Part shown: in pieces, positions 12,018-21,740 of the stretch
Numbering within the stretch: position 1 is the stretch's first letter
Layout of the letters: each line of letters starts with the position of its first letter
NCBI GenBank assembly: GCA_048013815.1
Contig: CM106586.1
Coordinates: 8,618,001-8,682,000, forward strand
Origin: Setoptus koraiensis
Lineage: Eukaryota; Arthropoda
Direction of reading: 5' to 3'
DNA length: 64,000 nucleotides
Position numbers and translations under genes: made by a program
Notes under the pieces: generated by a model
What the model saw: the letters and a program-made list of their open reading frames with translations, nothing else
Told to the model about the DNA's origin: nothing
Databases searched by the model: none

Positions 12018-13126
12018 AACAACAGCAACAACAATTACCACCACCACAACAGCAACGGCAACAACATCATCATCAACAGCATCAGCAGCAACAACCATCG
12101 CACCATCAGCAGCACCAGCATCAATCACAACACCAATCGCAGCATCAACAACAACACCAACAACCGCACCATCACCCTCAACAGCATCAGCAATTCCAAC
12201 AGCAACAAACTACTTTATCAAGCCACCAGCAGCTACGTCAACATCAAGCAATTTCTGCCACATCTATGGTTAATCATGCACATCCAGAGCATCATAGTCT
12301 AATGGAGGCGTCAGCGCAGGTACCATCAACTTTAAATTCTCATATCTCATCACAGGCATCCGGACAGAACGTCTACTATAACAATAACTCGTCGGACACG
12401 TCTGATCCTGTGGCCGCAGTTGCAGCCGCGGCTGCAGCAGCAGCAGCTTATCATGGTTATTTACCTAACGGCCAGCCCGTTCTAGGTGCAAGACGATATT
12501 TAGCACCGCAAATCACAAATCCCTTTATGACTACTGGTCAAGCGGCCAATGATGCCGCAGTTGCGGCTACAGTGGCAGCAATTCATCAGCAAACTTTGTA
12601 TGCTAGTACAGCCAATGTCGGACCGAGAGACACCACTGGTTATATGACGACGGGCCCTAATTTGTCTCCATCGGCTATACCTGTAACAGGAGCGGGGCCA
12701 CCTCATCAGAACGTAATGAGCGGGCCAGTTCCATCGGCCTACATGCAGCACTCCCAATATCCTCCACCACCGGCTGCGTATACTAACCCTCACCCGCACC
12801 CGCACGCTCATCACCATCAGCACCCACACCCGCATCCCCATGCCTATCCTGCACCGGCTCAACCTCTTGCTCAGCCAGGTCATGTTTATACAGCCGGTGG
12901 GTATCAGTTGCAATCGGCCCCTCCTCATCCCTCGGCCCTACAAGCGAATACTTTGGCAGCCCAAGACGCTAACGGAGATTTATACCGGCTGCAAGGTATC
13001 ACATTCTATGACACGTCTAATCAGCACTCACCTAGACAGATGACCCGCAGACCTAAGGCAGCAATACCAATAGTTGACCCATCAGGTTCTTATAGCCAAG
13101 ATCCATCGTCAGAGTATTCTTACTAA
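9776..13126 (+). CDS. CASC3: CASC3/Barentsz exon-junction-complex subunit with giant Q-rich tail
   Basis: 1116 residues in one exon. The N-terminal 300 residues are acidic and repetitive, with units ending in NG-D-EETIQN/SS-type text. The SELOR region starts near residue 325 with QYIPKKGVFFQHDDR and continues through RRGRRARIEADRW, HDLYHDD and KVELINAYGYDIR. These are the segments that wrap eIF4A3 in the exon junction complex. The protein therefore should act in mRNA localisation and nonsense-mediated decay. Residues about 533-816 are dominated by Gln with interspersed His and Pro. A poly-Ala patch, a His-Pro tract and a conserved-looking tail ending SSEYSY follow. AATAAA lies at 13147-13152. 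The Q-rich part is far larger than in most homologues, so tract length may be polymorphic or assembly-sensitive. Confidence 0.92.
11375..12225 (+). repeat. Glutamine-coding CAA/CAG/CCA repeat tract inside CASC3
   Basis: Several hundred bases of CAR and CAC/CCA triplets. About 11740-11840 is an almost pure tandem of a 12-bp unit reading CAACAACCACAA. Other frames on both strands also stay open because of the triplet composition. Confidence 0.9.
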
Positions 13127-14755
13127 GTATTCAATATATTAATTGTAATAAACTTATTTTACGGAGCACACATGGCACACAAATTTACTCTAAATAAAAC
13201 GCCAAGATGGAGTAGCATCGTTTTCTAGTGAATATATACGGTCTATATTCTCTGGCCGTTGTTTTGAGACTAAGATACTTGCATCATCATACTGGCTAAT
13301 ACTACTACCCGTATATCAGATCCTGACAATACTTAACAATTAATAACGGCCTCCATTCCATCATGATCTGAATGGAAATTAATTCGCGTTTGATGATCCA
13401 CTCTCTGGAGTTTTTTTGCAAGATACGGTATCATAATAAATCATGAGGAAATCAGAGTAATTTGTGTGTTATAATAGCCTGCCACAAGAAGTAAGTTGTC
13501 CATTGGTCTTGTTCAATCTAATCAATATTTCGTCTTCGTTCAAACAACTAACTTTATGTTTTTCTATTTACACAACCTCTTGCAAACTTTTTCCTCCATC
13601 ACTTTGTAGATTTCCTGTACATAGCATACTGGTAACTTTTAAAGCAGACTATGATTAGGACTCAATTAATTTCAATTATTTATGATCGAATAGGATGAAA
13701 TAAAAAGATACATTGCTACATAAAATATCCCCAGAAACTTTTAACCACCCCTGTGATTGATTTTCTTGAGATGTCTTCGAAGACGAGCAATCATTACGTA
13801 AACATCTTGTGAATCTTTTTAGATTATGAGATTGACAATATTACGATTGAGATGTGTTTGAGAGAACGAGAAAATCTTAGCAAAGACGTAAACCTATTTG
13901 TATGCAAAATGTTATTGTCACTTGTCGAACAATTACTTACTTCTTTGAATGAGTCATAAGTAAGATTGTGTTTTAGTAGTATCTTCTTGAGTAGAACGCA
14001 TATTCTGTATTGTATTTCGTACCGTTTCTCCCGACTATGTGTGAAACAAGCTAGCTGGGCATCTAGATAAGATGTTTGGTTAACTTGTTTTATAGATAGT
14101 TGAGCAAAAGCCCGAATACATTGTGCCTGTGTGCATTGTTAACAAACTTGATATTAGTTGGACCAAGCTAATACTTTGGCTAACAAGTGTATTCGCCAAC
14201 AGTCACTGGTTTATCGTATTCACTTGTAGAAGTAAATAAATTGCAAATATAAACACATAGACGCAGGGAAACAACAAAAAACAACATGCTGAATTTCAAC
14301 ACATGACGACTTTAGAAAATACCCTCAACTCGATCCATTACCCTACGCAGGGTCTCGACGAATGAATGAGTCATCGTTCTGATACCGCCCTTGATTCTGT
14401 CAAGACAGGATTACCTAGTTAATGGTTCGAAGTTGTAAACCTTATTACTACCTTCGAATAGAACAACTTTCTACCATCATCGCCGACAACAAAAATAACA
14501 GCAACTGTACCTCTAATGCACATTATTCTGTCGATGAGTCATAGTTTTAGCAAACGAAGCCCTGAGAGAGGGACATAGATAGCAAAATAGACGAATTGTA
14601 TAAATTGTCTTGCAAACTTTAAAAAGCTAACATTGCAACAATTCTACTGACTACATGCAGACATCATTACTTATCGACAAAAAATCAGATCATAGATGAG
14701 AATCAACAGTAGAAACAATTTCAATATCTAACAAAACAATATTGTAAGCTAGAAA
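13127..14755. other. CASC3 3' UTR and intergenic region
   Basis: AT-rich, no gene seen. The first 130 nt is the source sequence for the decayed copy at 16650-17085. Confidence 0.5.
13147..13152 (+). terminator. CASC3 poly(A) signal
   Basis: AATAAA about 20 nt after the stop codon; a second AATAAA follows near 13194. Confidence 0.65.
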
Positions 14756-16624
14756 ATGTCCGAGCAACAAATGATCAACGAAGAACAGGTGCAACAGAGT
14801 GTCGCGCCAGCCAATGTACAAGAGGTTATTTCGACCGGGGCCAACAAGCCAACATCTAGGCGTTCGTCGACAACCTCATCCATAGAGATGTTAGATGACG
14901 CAAATGAACTCCAAACGATTCCAGGCGACAGCTCAGAATTAAACGAAAAAACAAAAGTCACAGCTGACCAAAGCAAATCGGCGCCAGAGAGTCTACCTGT
15001 TCAATCATCGAGCAAAGAAGGCGCCAGCGAGCAGCAGAATATCGCAACATCTTTACCAGCAAGTTTAGCAGAGTTGACGGCACGAACCGAGTGCCAACGT
15101 TCCCTCGTCGACGAAATCGATATGTCGATGGATTTGATACAGACAACTGGACAAATTGATTCATTGTCATCGAGCTCGGCCTCTTCATCTTCTTCGTCGT
15201 CACAATCAGATTTTGATCACTTTGAACAACAACAGTGTGGTCTAAACGGTTCCGACGACGCCACACGCGATTGTGTGAGAGACAGTCTGATGAAATTGAT
15301 AGATTTAGACAAGAAATTAATTGATGATCTAAAACGGGAGAACGAGAGTCTCACGCTGGCATTAGAGACCAACAATCAATTCCTGAAACAGAAAAAATCT
15401 CAACAGGAAAAATGCGAACAAGAGATCGAATCACTGGAGGAAAAATTGCTTTTGTTGGAGATTGAAAACAAATCTTTACGCGAACACATACACAGATTGG
15501 AGATTAGAAACAAAAACACGCAGAGTAACATTGCCTATCCATCTCTAAATGGACTTGCCATCACCACCAATGACGGGGCTACAACATCAGCAGCGGCAGC
15601 CATTCAACAACAGCCACAACCAAATACCTCAGCCACAGCCATGAGAGAGCCCACAATTGACTCTTGCCGGTTGATACAACTACAGTTCGATGAACCACAC
15701 CCGAATACATGCAACCAAAAACCGGAAGCCGATGAAATCAGAAGAATGTGTGAGGAATTAGAGTTGAAGCTGAGATGCCTTGGCAAGAGGGATCACTCCG
15801 TTCGTTTACTTTACAAGCAGTTGCAGATATTTAAAAAAGATTTCCGAGATGGACTCAAGTCGAAGACGGAGGCTGAACAGCAGATAGAAAGCCTACTGGC
15901 GCAAATTGACAAGTTGCGCATTGACCGCGAACAGAAACTGACCGGATTAGGATCCGCCAATCATCATCATCATTCCAAGCATCATCACCATGACCTACCC
16001 CACCACCGTCACAGTCTTCGTGGACTAAAGACGCACAGTTCAACTTTGCCGACACCAAATCATCTAGATGACGCGGAGAAACGTCTCAGTAGACATATGA
16101 AAAAAAGAGAGATGAAGGCTGCTTTACAAGCAGCTAAGAGGGCCGCCTACTACAACACCATGATACATAAGCATCAGCAATATTTGCAACAGGCCCAGTC
16201 AACATTCGACAAGATAAACTCCACTTCGGTTCTGACCGAGTCAGCAGCGGCTAAACATTTAAGACGCGGACCTAGCGGGCCAGGCATGGATGGACTAGAT
16301 AGGGCCTCGCCGTATCGACATAGTCACTCGAGGCGTCAAAAGTTGAGACATATGCAAAAAGAAGTTCTTCACGACATTCTGGCCACCACCAACAAAGCTG
16401 TTGTTACCGGCTACAAGCTGGCCTCTAGTGGTGTCAATATGGCTTTGGATAAATTGCAAGAAATTGAACTCAATCACCAACATGCCGATAATGGCCGCCA
16501 CCAGACAATGGCAGGCCCAAATCCTCTAATTGATCTCATCGGTCAAGTTACAGAATTGGCTGCCCAAGCATTGAGACCAATGGTATCGGGACCCGCAGCT
16601 TCGGCCAACAGTGGTAGACATTAA
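14756..16624 (+). CDS. Coiled-coil protein with UBAN-like helix, possibly TNIP/ABIN-related
   Basis: 622 residues, single exon. The N-terminus is Ser/Glu-rich, with a serine run near residue 140-155. One long coiled coil covers about 180-255 and a second about 322-400. The second contains LYKQLQIFKKDFRDGL (from about 351), which resembles the UBAN motif of ABIN/TNIP, NEMO and optineurin (Q..IYEEDF..ER). UBAN binds linear ubiquitin. The Gln, the aromatic residue and the DF pair are present, but the following ER is replaced by GL, so ubiquitin binding is uncertain. A His-rich stretch (about 402-420) and a long basic helix follow. A SPATA2-like gene, also in linear-ubiquitin biology, is about 14 kb away; I treat that as coincidence. 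An unrelated coiled-coil protein remains possible. Confidence 0.5.
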   Translation: MSEQQMINEEQVQQSVAPANVQEVISTGANKPTSRRSSTTSSIEMLDDANELQTIPGDSSELNEKTKVTADQSKSAPESLPVQSSSKEGASEQQNIATSLPASLAELTARTECQRSLVDEIDMSMDLIQTTGQIDSLSSSSASSSSSSSQSDFDHFEQQQCGLNGSDDATRDCVRDSLMKLIDLDKKLIDDLKRENESLTLALETNNQFLKQKKSQQEKCEQEIESLEEKLLLLEIENKSLREHIHRLEIRNKNTQSNIAYPSLNGLAITTNDGATTSAAAAIQQQPQPNTSATAMREPTIDSCRLIQLQFDEPHPNTCNQKPEADEIRRMCEELELKLRCLGKRDHSVRLLYKQLQIFKKDFRDGLKSKTEAEQQIESLLAQIDKLRIDREQKLTGLGSANHHHHSKHHHHDLPHHRHSLRGLKTHSSTLPTPNHLDDAEKRLSRHMKKREMKAALQAAKRAAYYNTMIHKHQQYLQQAQSTFDKINSTSVLTESAAAKHLRRGPSGPGMDGLDRASPYRHSHSRRQKLRHMQKEVLHDILATTNKAVVTGYKLASSGVNMALDKLQEIELNHQHADNGRHQTMAGPNPLIDLIGQVTELAAQALRPMVSGPAASANSGRH

Positions 16625-16649
16625 TATCATAAGCATCAGAGTTCACCGG

Positions 16650-17085
16650 GAGCCTATTATGGTTGTTTGCCTAAAGGATAACTCGTCCGAGGTGCGAGAC
16701 ATCACTTAGCATCGCATATCACAAATTTCTCCATAACCGCCCATCTAATATCCAATGATTTTCGTCCCCTGACCTAGCAAGCTAATACTCTGGCAGCTTA
16801 AGACGCGAACGGAGATTTATACCGATCAAAATTAGTTCAATCAGCATTGACCTAGACAGATGAGCCGCAGATCTAAGGCGGCAATAACAATAGTTGACTC
16901 ACCGGGTTCTTGTAGCCAAGATTCGTCGTCAGAGCTTTGTTAATAATTATTCAACAATTCATGTAAATATAATAATTATAATAAACTTATTTTACGTAGC
17001 ACACAAAGCATGTAAATTTACTCTTAATTAATTGCCAAGACAGAGCAGCATCGTTTTTTTAGTGAACGGATATACCGGTCTATGT
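16650..17085 (+). pseudogene. Decayed duplicate of the CASC3 3' end
   Basis: From about 16650 the sequence matches CASC3 from about 12447 (shared TATGGTT, GGTGC-AGAC, ATCACAAAT). It then skips roughly 390 bp of CASC3 and resumes at about 16777, matching 12945 onward through the CASC3 stop and 3' UTR to about 13255. The copy carries many substitutions, an in-frame stop and an altered C-terminus. The AATAAA plus ACTTATTTTACG block is kept (16980-16997). Homology runs past the poly(A) signals, so this is a genomic DNA duplication rather than a retrocopy. It begins about 25 nt after the stop of the UBAN-like gene and probably supplies its 3' UTR. Confidence 0.9.
16980..16985 (+). terminator. Poly(A) signal inside the CASC3-derived copy
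   Basis: AATAAA preserved in the duplicated segment, about 355 nt after the stop of the UBAN-like gene; probably its working 3' end. Confidence 0.5.
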
Positions 17086-17192
17086 ACACCGGTGTGTGTT
17101 TTTTTTTCTTTCTTTCTTTTCTATTTCATTCATTCATTATTTATGTTCAATATATCTGATCTAGATGTGTGTCTCTAGATGGGATTGTAGGG

Positions 17193-17735
17193 CTATTGTT
17201 GGGCTTGGAGTGCATTAGAGAGCCATTCCATCGCCTCATCAAGTCCATCGCCTTTAATAGCCGATGTTTTAAATATTTGAAATGTTCTATTTTTGAGCAT
17301 ATCTAAACCAAGTGCCTGATGTACTTCGGTCAATGTCATAGCTCCTTCCATATCTTGTTTATTGGCCAATACTAACAATGTAGAGTTTTTTAATTCCTCT
17401 TCTTCTAGCATTAAAACTAATTCTTGTTTGGAGATCTGAATTCTTTCTCTATCAGCGGAATCAACAACATAAATGATAGCGTCCGTATTAGAATAATAAC
17501 ATCTCCAATAGGGTCGAATGCTTGTTTGGCCCCCAAGGTCCCAGACTTGTAATTTGAGGTTTTGGTGTGTCACTTGTTCAACATTGAAACCAATAGTGGG
17601 TATTGTGGTTACCACTTCGCCACCTTGCAACCTGTATAGTATAGTTGTTTTACCTGCTCCATCCAAGCCGAGAATGAGTATCCTCATCTCTCTCGAACCA
17701 AATAAATGTTTAAAATAACTAACTAGGCCCCCCAT
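17193..17735 (-). CDS. ARL1: ADP-ribosylation factor-like GTPase 1
   Basis: A complete 180-residue single-exon ARF-family GTPase. It has Gly2 for N-myristoylation, the P-loop GLDGAGKT (23-30), IPTIGFNVE (switch I), [18 protein letters not shown] (switch II) and ANKQD. The sequence is nearly colinear with human ARL1 as I recall it, including [21 protein letters not shown] and [14 protein letters not shown] ends. ARL1 acts at the trans-Golgi, recruiting GRIP-domain golgins. It is convergent with the UBAN-like gene and divergent from the TSC22 gene. Confidence 0.96.
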   Translation of the reverse strand: MGGLVSYFKHLFGSREMRILILGLDGAGKTTILYRLQGGEVVTTIPTIGFNVEQVTHQNLKLQVWDLGGQTSIRPYWRCYYSNTDAIIYVVDSADRERIQISKQELVLMLEEEELKNSTLLVLANKQDMEGAMTLTEVHQALGLDMLKNRTFQIFKTSAIKGDGLDEAMEWLSNALQAQQ

Positions 17736-18741
17736 GGTGGATAGCCTTTGTGAGGTTGGTAATATTCAGAGAGGGTGGTGTGGAAGTCGGTGTATATATA
17801 TGTATGATATATGTAGCCGAGTTTGTTGGGCCTAGGCTGGAATTATTTGTCAGAGCTCATACAAGTTGTCACCTCAGCTCAGCTGAGATGCACAGAAAAC
17901 AGCTCACAACATATTTTCGCTCACCTCCTAAACCATGTTGGTGGGTGGACGGGCGCGGATTTGTACCGCGTCAAATATCCGTTCGCAGCGGACTGCGCCG
18001 GGTAATTGACCGACGATCGGTAGCCCGATAGTCGATCGAGTTCAGGTACAGACTATAAGCCCGGCTATTCTTCGTGGGATACAATCACTTGTATTTGTCA
18101 ATTATCGGAAAATATCAGCGAGTTTATGCGAATATTGATCCGAATCCGCGATCCTGTTGCGCGGACCCTTGGCACGGGCAGCGGCGGCGGCGGCCGGTAA
18201 AATACCGACCCGCGCTCCAAGACACAATGCTGCAGCAGCAGCAGCACACTTCGCTCAATTGCTAGTTTGTTTTTTGGCTGCCAGGTGGCCGCACTGAATT
18301 TGCACAATGGCCAACAATACGCGTTACGTAACATTAGAAATTGTGCGCGATATTATCGGTTCAATGTCTACAACAATGTGAGTGTCAGATCAGCAATGAA
18401 TCAAATGTCACCTTGCTGTCCCATCATCTAGGGGCGACACATGAAGCGTGATTGACCGCTCAGATGGATGCGGGCGAGGGAGGCTCCCCCGCCCGTGACG
18501 GCCGGGAGCAAACGTCACCCTATGTTCATGCAGCCAGCGCATGCCGCACAGACATAGGGGAGCAAGAGGCGCCCCCGACCAAGGCTAACTGTCATTGTGG
18601 AAAAATTCAATTTTGCCGCTGAGAATGCAAGTGAAAACATTGAAAACGTGATCGCTTTTTTGACATTTGTACTCCATCGGCATTTAATAAAATTTTTCAG
18701 CGTTTTATTTAGTTTATTGTTATTATCATAATTGCCAAATC
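17736..18741. other. Divergent intergenic region between ARL1 and TSC22/bunched
   Basis: Contains a GGC-repeat patch (about 18180-18195) and a GC-rich block (18470-18590). It may hold promoters and non-coding first exons. No coding exon of a long bunched isoform was recognised. Confidence 0.45.
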
Positions 18742-19588
18742 ATGGGGACCTTACATCAGACACATACGAGCCACAATCGTTTTAAAGTGGTCAAAATCGA
18801 ATCTAAAGAGCCCTTCAAACGGGGAAAATGGATTTGTATGGACTTTTACGACCAGCCCAGCCACGCCGAAGCCACCAGTGAGGAACCGACCACAACTAGG
18901 TATGGACGCTAGCTCGCTCTTTTTCAAAGGGTTTTTATCCTTCATTTATATAGACAAAGTTGTTTGTTTACTAACTTACATCACTTATGTTCTCTGTTGT
19001 TGCAGCTCAAACACAGGATCTAGCACTGTTGCCATAGACAACAAGATTGAACAAGCCATGGTACGTAATTGTTGCTGTAGTAGAGGCGGCTAGCATCGCA
19101 AATTAGCATTCATCAACATCAGCCACTCACCGATTACATAATAATTATATAATTTTTTCACATCTATCAAATCTAATTCACATCTATACAAATCTTCATA
19201 AATGTGCAATATTTACGTGCAGGATCTTGTCAAGAGTCATCTAATGTTTGCTGTCCGAGAAGAAGTAGATGTCCTCAAGGAAAAAATCACCGAATTAATG
19301 GATAAGATAAATCGCCTTGAGATAGAGAATTCCATATTTAGGAATAATGCAACACCCGAGACATTAGCGTTGCTCAATCAGACAACAACAAGGAATCAAC
19401 AGCAGCAGCAACAACAGCAACAACAACAGCAACAACAGCAACAACAACAGCAACAACAACAGCAACAACAGCAGCAACACCAAAATCAACAACAACATCA
19501 AAATCAAAACGATTTAAATAAGAACAATACCAATATTCACAACAACATCAGCAACAACAACAGCGTTAGTTGGAGCGAGTTGCCTTAG
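18742..19588 (+). CDS. TSC22D: TSC22-domain leucine-zipper protein, bunched-like
   Basis: Three exons: 18742-18899, 19006-19060 and 19223-19588, with GT-AG introns of 106 and 162 bp and consistent phase (192 residues). Exon 1 encodes [21 protein letters not shown] with MDFYD, the conserved N-terminal TSC box (FRVVKLDS..PF.RGRW.C.DF.D). Exons 2-3 encode [20 protein letters not shown] followed by [13 protein letters not shown], the diagnostic TSC22 box and leucine zipper. A poly-Gln run of about 30 residues follows the zipper. The Drosophila homologue bunched is a transcriptional and growth regulator. The product is between known short and long isoforms in architecture. A longer first exon could be missed. 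The splice sites were chosen to join the two conserved blocks in frame. Confidence 0.93.
19399..19476 (+). repeat. CAA/CAG repeat encoding poly-Gln in TSC22/bunched
   Basis: Roughly 26 consecutive CAR codons, mixed CAA and CAG, just C-terminal of the zipper. Confidence 0.9.
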
Positions 19589-21740
19589 TGAGGTGGCTCA
19601 ATTCGTGAATTGGAAAAGAGATTAAAAATGAATTCAAAAGGAACCAAGCTCGAGACTAGAAAGAAAGAGATTGTCTACTAGTATGTTGTTGTTGTTGCCG
19701 CCGTCGCCGCCGCTGCCGCTGCTGTGTTGCTGCTTTAGTTGTTGTTGTCGTCGTCGTAGCAGCCATTTGCTGTTGTCAGCATCACCATTAACGTCGTGAT
19801 ATAACAGCAACAACAGTAACAACACAACAACAACAGCAGCAGCAGCAAAAGCAGCAACAATACGGCCGCTCCGAAACCACTTCTAGCAGTAACCACTTGA
19901 TGAGTCGGCCAAACAAGGAACAACTTTTTTTTGTGTTGTTCGCCAAGCTAAGAAGCTAAATCTCTCTCACTCACTCTCTCTCCCTCTCTCTCCCTCTCTC
20001 ATTCGCTTTCTCTCTTGGCTTCCTTCCGCCTTTGATTTTGGCATTCCAAGAGAAAGAGAGAAAGCGAGAGCGAGAGAGAGACCTGTTGCTGTTGCTGTTG
20101 TTGTTATTATTCACCTGGCAAGGCACGACACACAGTGCTGCTGGTACTATTATTATTATTATTACTATTATAACATGGTATTATACAATGAAGTAGTAGA
20201 CAGACAGACGGGCAGTTATGGTCGATTCTCTCATGTTAATGCTGACCTACTATCCTCTTTTTGCCCAGCACTCTCACTCTCTGATTTGGCTTTTATCTAT
20301 CCAGCCAGTTAGTGAATTATATAACTTGGCGAGCAGGCACTTTTTTCTCTCTCTCTCTCATTTCACTGTTACCACCATTAGTAATGGCTTTCCCTTTATA
20401 TTATACATGTATATAAATACAATCCATTCTCTTCCTGTTCCTGGTCTCCAAATTCAACATACGCTTGGTTAGCTCATTCATTCCAGTTTGATAGTTGTAG
20501 ATAGTTGTGTGTGTGTGTGTCGGAGAAAGTTAATAGGCGATAGTGACACACTTAGCATTGCCGCCAGTTTCATGTCTAGCCAGTGGGCCAGCTACAATGG
20601 GATGCGCAAAAATAGCAAGTGACTAGATGAGAATCTGACAGAGCTCTGATCGGCTGGCTGGCTGTTTGGCCGGCAGTATACGGCTGCCAGTGGATGGCTG
20701 GCAATAGACGTCGGCTGGCAATAGACGTTGGCTGGCTGGAGAGAAGGACAGAGCGAGAGCAAGAGAATTGCTTCTCTATTATTGTTTATTATTTTTGAGT
20801 TTGAGTAGCGAGCAACACAAAGCGAGCGCTTAGTCGTCGAATCGCAAATAACAGTTCGCAGGCAGTTGGCTTCGTTGGCTTCGTTCGCAGCTTCCACAGC
20901 CTGGCTTGCACCGCCAGTGAGAGAGAGAGAGAGAGAGAGAAAATAGAGAGAGAGAGAGAGAACGGCGGAATAACGGAACGGCGGCGCGCGGAAACGGTGT
21001 AGCAGTGATTGTGTGTGTGACCGTCAACTTACTTTCCCCCACAATGGTCAGCGGCTTGGCTGTGTCGCTGTTGGAGTGCTGTCCCGTTAGGCTGTATTTA
21101 GTGTTGCAACAGCAACATTGGCAAACATTGACAACAGCGACAGCGACAGCGCCAGCAACAACAGCGGCAACAACGGCGACAGCAGCAGCAACAGCGACAG
21201 CGACAACAACGCCAACAGCAGCAACAACAGCAGAGCAGAGGTGCCCTTGCGATGCCATTCTAGTTTGAGGAATCGAAGCGAGAGGAGCGTCGCATCATCT
21301 CGTCGCCATTCGCCATTTGCCCCACACCGACTCTCCATCACCTATGACTGCGTATACGACAAAGCGGATACGACAGACACAAGTCCGACAAGTTCGCAAC
21401 GAGCATTCGCGCGAGTTATTTATCGAGTATTTAATAAGTTAATAAGTCATCGAATATTTAATAAGTTAATAAGTTATCGAATATTTAATTTAAATAGTTT
21501 CATCTGATGCGTTTGTTTATCGAGTGGCAAGTTTTATCTCACCAGTCGCAAGTCGCAAGTCGCAAGTTTGTTCATCTCATGAGTCCAACAAGTCGCAAGT
21601 GACGAGTTACAAGTGAAACAAGTCACAGTTTCGTCGAATAAGTTAAAAGTTGAAAGTTTGGTCGAATAAGTCACAAGTTAAATAGCTGTCGCAAGTTCCG
21701 TCCAGCAAGCTGCAGTCAGCTACAGACAACAAGTGGCACA
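19589..21740. other. TSC22 3' region and leader/promoter of the next gene, repeat-rich
   Basis: Holds CNN-triplet repeats (19680-19860), complementary TC-rich and GA-rich tracts (19971-20018 and 20046-20081), a 17-bp tandem near 20690-20735, GA tracts (20911-20960), CAG/CAA/CGA triplets (21105-21240), a 27-bp tandem (about 21422-21490) and an AAGT-rich leader (21528-21735). No separate gene seen. Confidence 0.55.
21422..21495. repeat. 27-bp tandem repeat, about 2.5 copies
   Basis: The unit starts ATCGARTATTTAATAAGTT and continues AATAAGTY. It is AT-rich and lies in the probable 5' leader of the 21741 gene. Confidence 0.8.

Noticed and set aside
11388-12128. Minus-strand poly-Val/Ala frame and plus-strand Asn-rich frame
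   Set aside because: Shadows of the CASC3 glutamine repeat.
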